Assembly: GCF_037126285.1 (NCBI RefSeq)
Contig: NZ_CP147012.1
Span: forward strand, 4,734,676 to 4,798,675
Origin: Bernardetia sp. MNP-M8
GTDB taxonomy: Bacteria; Bacteroidota; Bacteroidia; Cytophagales; Bernardetiaceae
Length of the DNA stretch: 64,000 bases
Direction of reading: 5' to 3'
Part shown: in pieces, positions 24,477-34,155 of the stretch
Position numbering within the stretch: position 1 is the stretch's first letter
Layout of the letters: the number at the start of each line of letters is the position of its first letter
Notes under the pieces: generated by a model
Told to the model about the DNA's origin: nothing
The model's input: only the letters and a program-made list of their open reading frames with translations
Databases searched by the model: none
Program-made: the position numbers and the translations under genes

Positions 24477-26000
24477 TCACTTCAGTTTATTAATCCAATC
24501 TTTCTCTAAAAAACCATCCTCAATTTCACTCAAATCAAGGTTTGGGTCAAAAAATAATTGACTTCTACGTCCATTCAAAGTTACATAAACTTCTGCTCTA
24601 ATTATCGGATTTGGATTTTCTTTTGTGGTATATTTCTCCTCCAAAAAATGAGCATATTGTAAAATCATATCAGACTGAAAAGCCATTTGTTTTTCTTGAT
24701 GTTTATTCAAAAATTCACTATTATCCACAACTCCTTCTTTTCCTGTTTTCGGATTTTTGACATAGAATGTAGCACTTCCAAACTTTTCCATAAGCATTAC
24801 TCGCCACGAAAAACGATAGCCTTCTTCTTTCCAAAAAAGTGTTTCATTATAGGGCTGACTTGCATATAGCATAAAACGAAAAGGAAATAAAAACTGAAAG
24901 ATGAAATAAATAGTTAAAACATACAGCCATTTCTTAGAAATGAATTGAAAATTTTTGAGTGGATTTAAAAGTAAATGAGAAGATTGTTTTTTGTTAGAAG
25001 AATGAAAAGTAAAATATTTGGAAGTTGTCAGTGAGGACACCGACAACGGTAAGAGTTTATTAAAAAATAAAGAAATAAAATTTAATACTGCTTCGTGATA
25101 CTTTGCTTCGAAGAAAATCAAAGTTAATGCAATCATAACTACTGGAAAAACGCCAATTTGAAATAAATATCCTGTCATAGCGTGAAAACCAACTACTGCA
25201 AAATAAGCAAATAGGCGAGTTTTTCTATAAAATAACGCAAAAGGAATTAATAAATCATACAACATTCCTGTCCACGAAAAAATATAAGCTGTAATTTCAT
25301 ACGGCATCAAAAAACCAAAAATCGGCATATCATAATGAGGAGGAAGCCAAATTTTGAGGGGCATTGCATCAAAAAGCCATTCAGAATTAAGTTTTGCTAA
25401 TCCTGCATAAAAATAAGTAATGGAAAGTTGAAGCTGAAAAATTAAAATCCAAGCACGAGAAATAGAGAGTGAAGGCAAAACATAAAAAAGATTGAATAAA
25501 AAACTTTTTAGATTATACTTACTTTGTCTTTCAAACTTAACTTTCTTTTTGCTTTTGTACCTACCAACGCCAAAAAGTAAACAATCCAATGAATAAAAAC
25601 GATTCGCAGGAGCAAAAATGAGCAGAAATGCCACCAAACTCACAAAATAATAATGATTGAGATAATAAGTAAGGTCGATAAGTTGGCAATACGTGAAAGT
25701 CAGAAATAATAAAATAGCAGAAAGACGATACAAAAAACCAAATGCAACGCCCAAACTTGCCAAAATCAAAACCACATGAACAGCATACATTCCATAACTA
25801 TTCAACGGCTCAACCCACTCAAAACCAAAATACTTAAAATGAAAAACAGGCTTGATATAATGTTTTTCTATCCAACCCATATACCAAAAACGAAGCGTAC
25901 TAAAAAAGATAAGTAAACCAAATAAGATTCGGAAACTTACTAAAGGAGCTATTGAAATGGGTTCTTTGAGGAAGTTTTTACCATAGTTTTCGACTCTCAT
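24477..26000 (-). CDS. HTTM-domain integral membrane protein
   Basis: A 507-residue polytopic protein of the HTTM (horizontally transferred transmembrane) superfamily, relatives of vitamin K-dependent gamma-carboxylase. Recognisable stretches: SIAPLVSFRILFGLLIFFSTLRFW at the N-terminus, LTYYLNHYYFVSLVAFLLIFAPANRFYSLD near residue 112, LQLSITYFYAGLAKLNSEWL near 192 and FHAMTGYLFQIGVFPVVMIALTLIFFEAK near 274. The C-terminal extramembrane part (residues 380-507) holds YASQPYNETLFWKEEGYRFSWR. A REP-like palindrome at 25024-25050 is read in frame as PLSVSSLTT in a loop near residue 320. Function is not established for bacterial members. Confidence 0.85.
   Translation of the reverse strand: MRVENYGKNFLKEPISIAPLVSFRILFGLLIFFSTLRFWYMGWIEKHYIKPVFHFKYFGFEWVEPLNSYGMYAVHVVLILASLGVAFGFLYRLSAILLFLTFTYCQLIDLTYYLNHYYFVSLVAFLLIFAPANRFYSLDCLLFGVGRYKSKKKVKFERQSKYNLKSFLFNLFYVLPSLSISRAWILIFQLQLSITYFYAGLAKLNSEWLFDAMPLKIWLPPHYDMPIFGFLMPYEITAYIFSWTGMLYDLLIPFALFYRKTRLFAYFAVVGFHAMTGYLFQIGVFPVVMIALTLIFFEAKYHEAVLNFISLFFNKLLPLSVSSLTTSKYFTFHSSNKKQSSHLLLNPLKNFQFISKKWLYVLTIYFIFQFLFPFRFMLYASQPYNETLFWKEEGYRFSWRVMLMEKFGSATFYVKNPKTGKEGVVDNSEFLNKHQEKQMAFQSDMILQYAHFLEEKYTTKENPNPIIRAEVYVTLNGRRSQLFFDPNLDLSEIEDGFLEKDWINKLK
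25024..25050. repeat. REP-like palindrome, copy 2, inside the HTTM gene
   Basis: On the minus strand it reads ACCGTTGTCGGTGTC then CTCACTGACAAC, matching the intergenic copy at 45539-45565 (CCGTTGTCGGTGTC then TCACCGACGAC). It lies inside an open reading frame without breaking it. Confidence 0.6.
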
Positions 26001-26003
26001 TTT

Positions 26004-26396
26004 TTATTTATTTTTTAACAGCCGAGGCACGACTAGGGTAAAAAATAGCCATATTATTGTTAGTGTAGTATTCATAAAAATCATACTAGTGGCATAAAAA
26101 TGATATCCTGTATCTTCAAAAAACAGATATAGAAAAAATAAATCAGATATCAATAATATAAATATAGGTATATATATTAAAAATTTTATTTTAAAAATCT
26201 TAGACAAAAAAGAAATTGATAAAACTATAAAATATATTATATGAAAAAATAAAATAAGTAAAATAAAAAAAGAATGTAGTTGTTTACCTTCATTATTACT
26301 AGGTGTAAAATATATATTCAGAGTAAAAAGACTTAAAATAAAATTTGTCAAAATTGTTTTGACTTGAGTTCGGAGTATTTGTTTTGATGTATACAT
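26004..26396 (-). CDS. Small four-helix membrane protein, function unknown
   Basis: A 130-residue protein with a basic N-terminus (MYTSKQILRTQVKT) and four hydrophobic segments: ILSLFTLNIYF, FFILLILFFHIIYFIVLSISFL, FLIYIPIFILLISDLFFLYLF and FMNTTLTIIWLFFTLVVPRL. I recognise no family. Only three bases separate its stop from the HTTM start downstream, so the two are almost certainly cotranscribed. The base composition is even more AT-rich than the neighbours. It could be an accessory of the HTTM protein, but nothing in the sequence proves that. Confidence 0.65.
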   Translation of the reverse strand: MYTSKQILRTQVKTILTNFILSLFTLNIYFTPSNNEGKQLHSFFILLILFFHIIYFIVLSISFLSKIFKIKFLIYIPIFILLISDLFFLYLFFEDTGYHFYATSMIFMNTTLTIIWLFFTLVVPRLLKNK

Positions 26397-26453
26397 ATAT
26401 TGATATGAAAAAATAAGTTCTGTAAAAAAACCTTTTTCATTCTAAAAAACAAA

Positions 26454-27059
26454 CTACACTTTCAAAAAATTCTTCAAAAGCTCTTCTCCAGCATCTGCAC
26501 TTTTTTCTGGGTGAAACTGTGCTGCATAAAAATTATCTTTTTGTAAAGCTGCCGAAAAAGGTAAGATATAATCACAAGTGGCAACAGTATCTTTGCATAG
26601 TTCTGCGTAATAGGTATGTACAAAGTAAAATTGAGAAGGATTATTTACTTGATTAAATAAATTACTATCAAATAATTTTCCTTTTAAATCTTGCGTTGTA
26701 TTCCAACCCATGTGAGGAACTTTATCAACCGAATTAGTTGGTTTGAATTCTTTTACGTTTACATCAAAAATCCCTAGTCCTTTTGTGTTTCCTTCCTCTG
26801 TATGCGAACAAAGAAGCTGCATTCCAAGACAAATTCCTAAAACAGGTTGTTTGAGTGTTGGAATAAAAGTGTCTAAATCTGCATTTTTGAGTTGTTGCAT
26901 AGCAGATTCTGCGTGTCCAACCCCTGGAAAAATAACTTTGTCAGCCGAACGTAGTGTTTCTTTATCAGCACTTACCACAGCATTTATTCCTAAACGCTGC
27001 AAAGCAAAATCAACAGAACGAATATTTCCTGCTTTATAATCTATGATTACTATTTTCAT
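26454..27059 (-). CDS. hisH: Imidazole glycerol phosphate synthase, glutaminase subunit
   Basis: A 201-residue class I glutamine amidotransferase that supplies ammonia to HisF in histidine and AICAR formation. It begins with MKIVIIDYKAGNIRSVDFAL, has the nucleophile Cys77 in LGICLGMQLLC, the oxyanion region FPGVGHAESAM near 44, and the His-Glu pair in QFHPEKSADAG (His183, Glu185). The length is normal. hisF, hisA and the other his genes are not adjacent; the histidine genes in this genome are evidently scattered, since hisC lies alone near the window start. The gene starts after the lon terminator and is probably expressed from its own promoter or by weak read-through. Confidence 0.94.
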   Translation of the reverse strand: MKIVIIDYKAGNIRSVDFALQRLGINAVVSADKETLRSADKVIFPGVGHAESAMQQLKNADLDTFIPTLKQPVLGICLGMQLLCSHTEEGNTKGLGIFDVNVKEFKPTNSVDKVPHMGWNTTQDLKGKLFDSNLFNQVNNPSQFYFVHTYYAELCKDTVATCDYILPFSAALQKDNFYAAQFHPEKSADAGEELLKNFLKV

Positions 27060-27069
27060 ATCTTATTAT

Positions 27070-27104
27070 AAAACCCTAAGGGTCTCAGAAGCCCCTTAGG
27101 GTTT
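27070..27104 (-). terminator. Intrinsic terminator after lon
   Basis: AAACCCTAAGGG and CCCTTAGGGTTT pair across a short loop in the 57-base gap between lon and hisH. On the minus strand the stem is followed by a weak T-containing stretch (TTATAATAAG), so termination may be incomplete and hisH partly read through. Confidence 0.6.
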
Positions 27105-27116
27105 ATTAAATTTGTT

Positions 27117-29666
27117 TTAAACTCCTACACTTCCACTTTTTCCTTTTGGTGGATTTGTTGGAATGACTCTTATTTTTTGATTTGTTTTGTCTGATTTATT
27201 TTTTGGAGTTATATCTTGTACTTCCAAAGGTCTAGCTGTTTTGTCTTGATCTTTGACTAATGCCAATTTTAAAACTTCTCCAGCTTTTTCTACAAAATGA
27301 AACTTCATTCCTTTAATATAATGCTCTTCAATTTCCTCAATGTCTTTTTGATTGCGTTTGCTCATCACAATTTCATTGATTCCAGCACGTTTGGCAGCTA
27401 ATATTTTTTCTTTGATTCCACCCACAGGAAGCACTTTTCCATGCAGCGTAATTTCGCCAGTCATTGCCAACTGATTTTTGACTCTTCTACGAGAATAAGC
27501 AGAGACCATCGCTGTAAGCATCGTAATACCAGCCGAAGGACCATCTTTTGGAACTGCTCCAGCAGGAACATGAACATGCAAATCGTATTGGTCAAAAAGT
27601 TGATGGTCAATTTCCCATTCTTCTGCATTGGCTTTCAAATAAGAAAGTGCTGCACTAACCGATTCTTTCATTACATCTCCCAATCGTCCAGATAAAGTAG
27701 TTCTGCCTTTTCCTTTACTCAAACTGACTTCGATAGACAAAATCTCGCCTCCATATTGAGTCCAAGCTAGTCCAGTTGCTACACCTACTGTTTCATTTTC
27801 TTCAAAAAGTTCTTTATCAAAAGAAGGTTTTCCTAGTATTCTTTCTACTTCTTTTGGTGTAATTTTCTTTTGATAGTCTTCTTCCATAGCCACTGATTTG
27901 GCTACACTTCTACAAAGAGAGGCAATTTGTCTTTCCAAACTTCTGACACCTGATTCTCTTGTATAACCTTCTACTACAAAACGCAGTGTTTCGGCAGTAA
28001 AACTAACATCTTTTGCTTGAAGTCCGTGAGCTTTTCTTTGTTTGGCTATTAAATGTTGTTTGGCAATTTCAATTTTTTCTTCAATTGTATATCCAGAAAC
28101 TTGAATAATTTCCATTCTATCACGAAGAGCTGGCTGAATAGTATCTAATGAATTTGCTGTAGCAATAAACAAAACTTTAGATAAATCATATTCTGTTTCT
28201 AGATAATTGTCTACAAAAGTATCATTTTGCTCTGGGTCTAAAACCTCCAATAAAGCTGAAGAAGGATCTCCACGAAAATCGCTACTTACTTTATCAATTT
28301 CATCTAAAACAAAAACAGGGTTTGAAGAACCTGCTTTTTTTACATTTTGCATAATTTTCCCAGGCATTGCACCAATATAAGTACGACGGTGTCCTCTAAT
28401 TTCAGATTCATCGTGCATTCCACCTAACGAAATACGCATATATTTTCTACCAAGTGCCTTTGCAATAGATTTTCCTAGAGAAGTTTTGCCCACCCCTGGA
28501 GGTCCATACAAACACAAAATAGGACTATCTAATGAATTTTTGAGTTTCAGAACAGCTAAATATTCTAAAATACGTTGCTTTATTTTTTCTAATCCATAAT
28601 GCTCTTTATCTAATACTTTTTTTGCATTATGTAAATCTAAATGGTCTTTTGTAGTAAACTGCCAAGGCAAATCTAACATGAATTCCAAATAAGAAAGTGT
28701 AATGGAATAATCAGGAGAAGCTGGATTCATACGAGCAAAACGTTCTACTTCTTTCAAGAAAAACTCTTTTGTTTCTTCACTCCACTGTTTTTCATCTGCT
28801 CTTATATGCAGTTTATTTATGTCTTTATCATTTTCATCTCCAATTTCATCTTGAAGAGTTTTGATTTGTTGGCGAAGAAAATACTCTTTTTGTTGCTGGT
28901 CTAAATCTGAATTTGTTTTTTCTTTTATATCACTTTTGAGTTCTAAAAGCTGAATTTCACGGTGCATAATCTTTAAAAGCTGCACAGCTCTGTCCATTAC
29001 TTTTGGAAGTTCTAGTAACTTTTGTTTTTCTTTTACCTCTACATTTGTATTGGCAGATAGAAAATTAATTAAGAAATTAGGACTTTCAATATTTTCTAAA
29101 GCAATTTGGGCTTCTGGTGGAATATCCGAACTCAAATGCAAAATTTTAAAAGCTGCTTCTTTTATAGATTCTATAAGAGCTTCTTTTTTACGTCCGTCAT
29201 TTTTCTTACTTCCTTTTGAGTTATCTAATGAAAAATCCGTCAGATAATTTACTTTACCAATTAAGAATGGTTCTTCTTGTGTAATTTCATGAAGTTCAAA
29301 ACGTTGCTTGCCTTGTACTATGATAGTTGTATTACCATCAGGCATCACAATCTTTTTTACTATTTTGGCGACTGTTCCCACAAAATGCAAATCAGTTTTT
29401 TGTGGTTCGTCTTCCCCCAAGTTTTTTTGAGAAATTACACCAATATAACTCTCGTCTCTATATGCTTTCTTTATTAAACGTAGAGATTTCTCACGCCCTA
29501 CAGTAATAGGCATAATAATTCCAGGAAATAAAACAGTATTTCTGACAGGTAAAATAAATAATTCTTCAGGCAAATCGTCTTCTAGTTCACGAGCTGAATT
29601 TTCTAGTTCTTCCAAGTCTATTTGAGGAATATCATCTTCGGTAAAAGGCACTTTTATATTTTTCAA
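27117..29666 (-). CDS. lon: ATP-dependent protease Lon
   Basis: An 849-residue cytoplasmic AAA+ serine protease that degrades misfolded and some regulatory proteins. The N-terminal substrate-binding domain ([20 protein letters not shown]) spans about residues 36-250. The ATPase has Walker [15 protein letters not shown] near residue 387, Walker [22 protein letters not shown] near 450, and the sensor blocks. The protease domain has the Ser-Lys dyad: Ser in [11 protein letters not shown] and Lys in [18 protein letters not shown]. The C-terminal 40 residues are a basic, low-complexity tail that is slightly longer than usual. No clpX or clpP is adjacent. Confidence 0.97.
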   Translation of the reverse strand: MKNIKVPFTEDDIPQIDLEELENSARELEDDLPEELFILPVRNTVLFPGIIMPITVGREKSLRLIKKAYRDESYIGVISQKNLGEDEPQKTDLHFVGTVAKIVKKIVMPDGNTTIIVQGKQRFELHEITQEEPFLIGKVNYLTDFSLDNSKGSKKNDGRKKEALIESIKEAAFKILHLSSDIPPEAQIALENIESPNFLINFLSANTNVEVKEKQKLLELPKVMDRAVQLLKIMHREIQLLELKSDIKEKTNSDLDQQQKEYFLRQQIKTLQDEIGDENDKDINKLHIRADEKQWSEETKEFFLKEVERFARMNPASPDYSITLSYLEFMLDLPWQFTTKDHLDLHNAKKVLDKEHYGLEKIKQRILEYLAVLKLKNSLDSPILCLYGPPGVGKTSLGKSIAKALGRKYMRISLGGMHDESEIRGHRRTYIGAMPGKIMQNVKKAGSSNPVFVLDEIDKVSSDFRGDPSSALLEVLDPEQNDTFVDNYLETEYDLSKVLFIATANSLDTIQPALRDRMEIIQVSGYTIEEKIEIAKQHLIAKQRKAHGLQAKDVSFTAETLRFVVEGYTRESGVRSLERQIASLCRSVAKSVAMEEDYQKKITPKEVERILGKPSFDKELFEENETVGVATGLAWTQYGGEILSIEVSLSKGKGRTTLSGRLGDVMKESVSAALSYLKANAEEWEIDHQLFDQYDLHVHVPAGAVPKDGPSAGITMLTAMVSAYSRRRVKNQLAMTGEITLHGKVLPVGGIKEKILAAKRAGINEIVMSKRNQKDIEEIEEHYIKGMKFHFVEKAGEVLKLALVKDQDKTARPLEVQDITPKNKSDKTNQKIRVIPTNPPKGKSGSVGV

Positions 29667-29966
29667 AAAATGTATATGATTTTAGTGTATTTGAATATCA
29701 AAATTAGAAAGAATAACTATAACAACAAAAAAGTGTCAGATTGTCAGTGCTTGATTAAAAAAACACCTGTAAATCTGAATGAAATTGTTATAAAATTATA
29801 CGAATTACTCTTAAAATATCTATAAATATAGTCTAAGTATAAATCGCAATCAAAAACAGATAAAATTATTTTTGATTACAAAACTATTTGCAAGCTATGT
29901 ACCAAGCCTCTTTTTTGTTTTTACGAAAAAATAATAGGGCAAAATGGCAGATAAATAAGTTATTTG

Positions 29967-30003
29967 GTTGTTGGTGTCGCTACACTAAAACACCAACAAA
30001 GGC
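29967..30003. repeat. REP-like palindrome, copy 3
   Basis: GTTGTTGGTGTCGC then TACACTAAAACACCAACAAAGGC. It shares the outer arms and the GTGTCGC/CTAAAACACC core with the copy at 58709-58746. Confidence 0.6.
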
Positions 30004-30020
30004 GAGTAATACCTTTTATC

Positions 30021-30180
30021 ATGTCGTTATTAGTAATAAACCTTATCACGGTTTGCATTAAGATACTTCAGATTTCCAGTCTGAACATCAAAAATAGTAT
30101 TTTATCAAATTTAATAGTTTGGAAGACTGTTATACAAAAATAAATGTAATAACCTTTAATAAAAATACCAATAACGACAT
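30021..30180. repeat. MITE-like 160-bp inverted-repeat element
   Basis: The ends are ATGTCGTTATT (30021-30031) and AATAACGACAT (30170-30180), complementary over 11 bases and over 15 of 17 with one interior mismatch. Between them lie a smaller palindrome (TTCAGA at 30067-30072 with TCTGAA at 30080-30085) and no coding frame. Terminal inverted repeats without a transposase suggest a small non-autonomous element or a large palindromic repeat. Target-site duplication is not clear (AT or TA at both sides). Confidence 0.45.
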
Positions 30181-30217
30181 ATATACTAGAATAATTTGCC
30201 TTTTTTGAAATGACTAT

Positions 30218-32110
30218 TTACTCTCTTTCAGAAAGTTCTAACCAACGCATTTCTTTTTCATCAAGCGCATTTACAATGACTTCCATTTCAGCACTCCATT
30301 TTGAAATTTTATCATAATCAGTTTCTCCACTATTCATAAGAGAAACTAATTCTTCTTTTTGCTTAGTAAGTTTTGCAATTTCTTTTTCAGTAGTTTCTAA
30401 TTCTTGCTTTTCTTTGAAACTAAGTTTGTTAGAAGTATTTGTTTTTACTGGTGCAATCGAATGAGCATTTTTGTTAGAAGGTTTGTTTTGAGATTCTTTT
30501 ATTTTCTCTAATTCCTCTTCTCTATAATCAGTATAATTTCCATTAAAATCTCTAATTTCTCCTTCGCCTTCAAATACAAAAAGATGTTCTACTAGATTAT
30601 CTAAGAAATACCTATCGTGAGAAACCAAAATCAAACAACCACCATAATTAGATAAAAATTCTTCCAAAACAGAAAGCGTTTGTAAATCTAAATCATTGGT
30701 AGGCTCATCAAGAATCAAGAAATTAGGCATCTTTATCAAAATCTGTAAAAGCTGCAAACGTCTTTTTTCTCCTCCCGAAAGTGTACCTACGTTTTTGTAT
30801 TGCTGTGCTGGTGGAAAGTTAAATTGAGTAAGCAGTTGCGAAGCCGAGACTTGATGACCTTCTGAGACTGTCGCCATTTCTCCAATCGCTTGAATGACTT
30901 CAATAACACGCATAGAATCATCAAAAGAAGGAGGCATTTGGGTATAATATCCAAAGTGTGTATTTTCTCCTTTTTCAATATGCCCTTTTGTTGGTTCTAA
31001 TGCACCTGTCAAAAGAGAAAGGAAAGTCGATTTGCCTGCTCCATTTTTTCCTATAATTCCAATTCTTTCTCCTCTTACAAATTTGTAATTAAATTTATCA
31101 AGGATTTTCTGTCTTCCTTTTTCACTTTGAAAATCAAAACTCACATCGTGAAGTTCAATAATTTTCTTTCCTTGGCGTTTTGCACCAAATTGAATATCCA
31201 TGTTATTTCCTTCTGGACGTGTACTTGCCTTTTCTTTTATACCTTCAAAGGCTTCTACTCTATATTTTGCTTTTGTGCCTCGTGCTTTTGGCTGTCTTCT
31301 AATCCAATCCAACTCTTTTTTCATAAGTTGGTGTGCTTTATCTGCTTCGGTGTGCGCTTGTGCAATTCGTTCAGATTTTAATTCTAAAAATTGTCCATAA
31401 TTTGCCTCATAACGATAAATATGACCGTTATCCAACTCAAAAATTCGATTACAAATTTTATCTAAAAAGTATCTATCGTGAGTAATAAGGAGTAAAGTCG
31501 TATTGGAAGAAGCCCAATAATTTTCTAACCATTCGATAGTTGCTAAATCCAAATGGTTGGTAGGCTCATCCAAAAGCCACAAATCTGGCTCGTCTAAAAG
31601 GAGTTTTGCAAGTGCAACACGCTTTTTTTGTCCCCCAGAAAGTTGAGCAATTCCTTTTTCTGTATCTTCTAAACCTAACTTTGAAGTAACTTCTTTTATT
31701 TTGGCATCATACGCCCAAGCATCTAAACGTTCCATTTCGTTCATTGCTTTTTCCATTCTTTCAGCATCTTCTATATTTTCAGGCAAAATAGAATTTTCAT
31801 AATTGCGAATAGCCGTAATGGTTGGACTATCAGCCTGTACAATCGCTTCCCAAATCGTTTTGTTGAGTGGCAAGTCTGGGTCTTGAGCCAAATAACCCAC
31901 TCTCACACCTTGACGCAAACTTACATCGCCTTTATCTGGATTGACTATTTTTGCTAATATTTTAAGAAGTGTAGATTTTCCTGCTCCATTTTTACCTACT
32001 AAAGCTACTTTTTCGCCTTGTGAAATTCCAAAATTCAAATCATTGAAAAGGAATCTATCTCCATAAGTTTTGGAAAGATGCTCGCCCGAAATGAGATTGA
32101 TTGCTGCCAT
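30218..32110 (-). CDS. ABC-F family ATPase (Uup/translation factor type)
   Basis: A 630-residue soluble protein with two ABC ATPase domains and no membrane segments. Domain 1: Walker A GKNGAGKSTLLKIL (residue 39 on), signature LSGGQKKRVALAK, Walker B LWLLDEPTNHLD. The linker (about 240-320) is charged. Domain 2: GKNGAGKSTFLSLL, LSGGEKRRLQLLQ, and FLILDEPTNDLD. A coiled-coil C-terminal tail (KLSFKEKQELETTEKEIAKL) follows, as in Uup. ABC-F proteins act on ribosomes or on DNA/ribosome-associated structures; the Uup-type C-terminal domain favours that subgroup. It is monocistronic. Confidence 0.92.
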   Translation of the reverse strand: MAAINLISGEHLSKTYGDRFLFNDLNFGISQGEKVALVGKNGAGKSTLLKILAKIVNPDKGDVSLRQGVRVGYLAQDPDLPLNKTIWEAIVQADSPTITAIRNYENSILPENIEDAERMEKAMNEMERLDAWAYDAKIKEVTSKLGLEDTEKGIAQLSGGQKKRVALAKLLLDEPDLWLLDEPTNHLDLATIEWLENYWASSNTTLLLITHDRYFLDKICNRIFELDNGHIYRYEANYGQFLELKSERIAQAHTEADKAHQLMKKELDWIRRQPKARGTKAKYRVEAFEGIKEKASTRPEGNNMDIQFGAKRQGKKIIELHDVSFDFQSEKGRQKILDKFNYKFVRGERIGIIGKNGAGKSTFLSLLTGALEPTKGHIEKGENTHFGYYTQMPPSFDDSMRVIEVIQAIGEMATVSEGHQVSASQLLTQFNFPPAQQYKNVGTLSGGEKRRLQLLQILIKMPNFLILDEPTNDLDLQTLSVLEEFLSNYGGCLILVSHDRYFLDNLVEHLFVFEGEGEIRDFNGNYTDYREEELEKIKESQNKPSNKNAHSIAPVKTNTSNKLSFKEKQELETTEKEIAKLTKQKEELVSLMNSGETDYDKISKWSAEMEVIVNALDEKEMRWLELSERE

Positions 32111-32514
32111 TTTATATATAAGTTTGCTCGTTTTGTATCTAGTTTATTATCTTGCTTTTTGTGGCTGCAAAGGTAGTGTTTTTTTGTTGCATTTATTATA
32201 AAAGCCATTTTTTTTAAAAAAGGTGATAACGGTTTTCAAGAAATAAGGAAGGCTCTTTCTAATAAAGTATTTGAAAGTAAAGAACAAGTGAAAGAATGTT
32301 TACAAAATGGGTAGAAGAATAAAAAACCAACCTCAAAGAGTAATAAAGCTAACTTTACTTGGATTAGGGAAGAATAGATTTTATTACAAGCTAAATGAGC
32401 ATCTAATGAGTCTTCTATTATCTTTTCAATACCACGACGAATAACTCTTCTAAAAAGACTATTTAAATCTCTTAAACTGTTTCATAAAAGCATTTGTCCG
32501 AATTATACCCTATT
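32111..32514. other. Intergenic region with possible decayed coding fragments
   Basis: About 400 bases without a gene. On plus, 32193-32314 reads as a stop-free tail containing GDNGFQEIRKALSNKVFESK and ending EQVKECLQNG before a TAG. On minus, about 32480-32330 reads RRVIRRGIEKIIEDSLDAHL followed by ACNKIYSSLIQVKLALLLF. Neither has a start codon or a whole domain. Both look like the 3' ends of decayed genes, perhaps from mobile elements, but I cannot name a family. Confidence 0.35.
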
Positions 32515-33897
32515 TTACACTACTTCTGCTACCACAAAAGCACTTCCACCAACATAAATAAAATCTTTTTGATTTTCAATTGCTTCAGAATCTTTCTTTG
32601 CAGCATCTAAAGCAGCTTCTACACTTTCATAAATATCTCCATTTAGCCCAAAACCCTCTGCTTTGTTTTTCAAAATAATTACCTCTAAACCACGAGGTAC
32701 ATTGGGTTTACAAAAATAAAAAACTGTTTTTTGAGTAATTTTTTCTTGTAATTCTTTACTTAAAAGATTAAAAATTTTATCTAAATCCTTATCATTGACT
32801 GCTCCAAAAACTACTCGTAAACTAGAATAAGTTCCTTTTGCTAATTCTGATTTAAGTTGAGAAATAACTTGATTGATTCCGTCTTCGTTATGAGCAATAT
32901 CACAAATTATAGTTGAGTTTTCATTTTCTTTGCTTAATCTATACCAACGTCCTTTTAGTCCTGTTTTCTGAGCAGCATTTCTTAGCCCTTTCATTAAATT
33001 TTCTATTGTAAAAGTAAAACAATCTTCTTTTCTAGGAGATTGTATCTTTTTAAGTTTTTCCAAAGCACAGATAACACCTACTAGATTTTGTTTTTGATAA
33101 ACTCCTTTCAAGTCTAATTCTATACCATTACGCATATATATAAAAGGTTTTCCATCCATACATTTTCCTTCCTTGGTACTGATATTAAAAGTTCCCATTT
33201 CATTTTGTTCAATACCATATTGATCAGTTGCAAAAATAAGTTCAGCATTACTTTTTTGAGCAATTTCTTCGAAAACAGATGTCGTTTCTTCTTGTTTTTG
33301 ATTAATAATTACTGGCGTATTTGGCTTGATAATTCCTGCTTTTTCGGCTGCAATTTTCTCTAAAGAATCTCCTAGGAACTGTTGATGATCAAATCCAATA
33401 TTTGTAATTATAGAAAGCAAAGGAGAAATTACGTTGGTAGCATCTAATCGCCCTCCCATTCCGACTTCAATAATGGCAATATCTACTTTTTTATACGCAA
33501 AATATTCAAATGCCATAGCAACAGTAACCTCAAAAAAAGAAGGTGAGATAGATGTAATAGTAGTTCGTATTTTTTCTACAAAACTGATAACAAATTCTTG
33601 TTCTATTTCTTCTCCATTTAATCTAATTCGTTCTGTAAAATTTTTGAGATGAGGTGATGTATAAAGTCCAACATTGTACCCTGCTGATTGTAAAACAGAA
33701 GCAATCATGTGGGAAGTGCTACCTTTTCCATTTGTTCCTGCTACATGAATAGTATCAAATTTCTGTTCTGGATTACCCAACTGTTTACACAGAATTTTAA
33801 TATTATCTAAATCACTTCTATAGGCTGCACCTCCTACTCGTTGAAACATAGGAAGTTGTGCAAAAAGATAGTCTAGGGTTTGTTGATAAGTAAACAA
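32515..33897 (-). CDS. folC: Dihydrofolate/folylpolyglutamate synthase
   Basis: A 460-residue Mur-ligase-family enzyme that adds glutamate to dihydropteroate and to folates. Motifs: FDTIHVAGTNGKGSTSHMIAS (P-loop near residue 53), NVGLYTSPHLKNFTERIRLNG near 75, IIEVGMGGRLDATNVI near 142, and TNIGFDHQQFLGDSLEKIAAEKAGII near 165 with the carbamylated-lysine region. The C-terminal domain has IICDIAHNEDGINQVI. The length fits. It is transcribed alone, divergent from the sterol desaturase gene with 258 bases between. Confidence 0.95.
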   Translation of the reverse strand: MFTYQQTLDYLFAQLPMFQRVGGAAYRSDLDNIKILCKQLGNPEQKFDTIHVAGTNGKGSTSHMIASVLQSAGYNVGLYTSPHLKNFTERIRLNGEEIEQEFVISFVEKIRTTITSISPSFFEVTVAMAFEYFAYKKVDIAIIEVGMGGRLDATNVISPLLSIITNIGFDHQQFLGDSLEKIAAEKAGIIKPNTPVIINQKQEETTSVFEEIAQKSNAELIFATDQYGIEQNEMGTFNISTKEGKCMDGKPFIYMRNGIELDLKGVYQKQNLVGVICALEKLKKIQSPRKEDCFTFTIENLMKGLRNAAQKTGLKGRWYRLSKENENSTIICDIAHNEDGINQVISQLKSELAKGTYSSLRVVFGAVNDKDLDKIFNLLSKELQEKITQKTVFYFCKPNVPRGLEVIILKNKAEGFGLNGDIYESVEAALDAAKKDSEAIENQKDFIYVGGSAFVVAEVV

Positions 33898-34062
33898 AAT
33901 ATAAAGTATGAATTAAATTATTCGAAATATTTAAAAGGAAACAGATTGCATTTTCCAAATAAGCGATAACAAATTTAGATAGAAAAATAGTTAATTCAAG
34001 CTATAAAAAATAATTTATAAGAAAGTCTAACCAATATCTTTTTTAGAATGATTAAAAATAGG

Positions 34063-34070
34063 TAACTTTG
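34063..34070 (+). promoter_or_regulatory. Candidate -7 promoter element for the desaturase-pdxH operon
   Basis: TAACTTTG matches the Bacteroidota -7 consensus TAnnTTTG exactly, 86 bases before the ATG. No clear TTG is seen at the -33 position. Confidence 0.45.
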
Positions 34071-34155
34071 TAAAAGCAAAAAACACTTATTTACAAATAA
34101 ATATTATTACTTCCATTCAAATAATAAATTAGTTTTTATACAAAATAAGTATTAT

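Larger units (their letters stand above)
29667..30217. other. Intergenic region of repeats between lon and the ABC-F gene
   Basis: This 551-base gap has no supported gene. It contains a REP-like palindrome (29967-30003) and a MITE-like inverted-repeat element (30021-30180). The remainder is AT-rich and serves as the lon promoter region. A 67-codon frame over the lon start (29622-29825) has no support. Confidence 0.6.

Noticed and set aside
29622-29825. 67-codon frame over the lon start
   Set aside because: It overlaps the lon 5' end on the other strand, is poor in protein-like features and lies in repeat-containing sequence.
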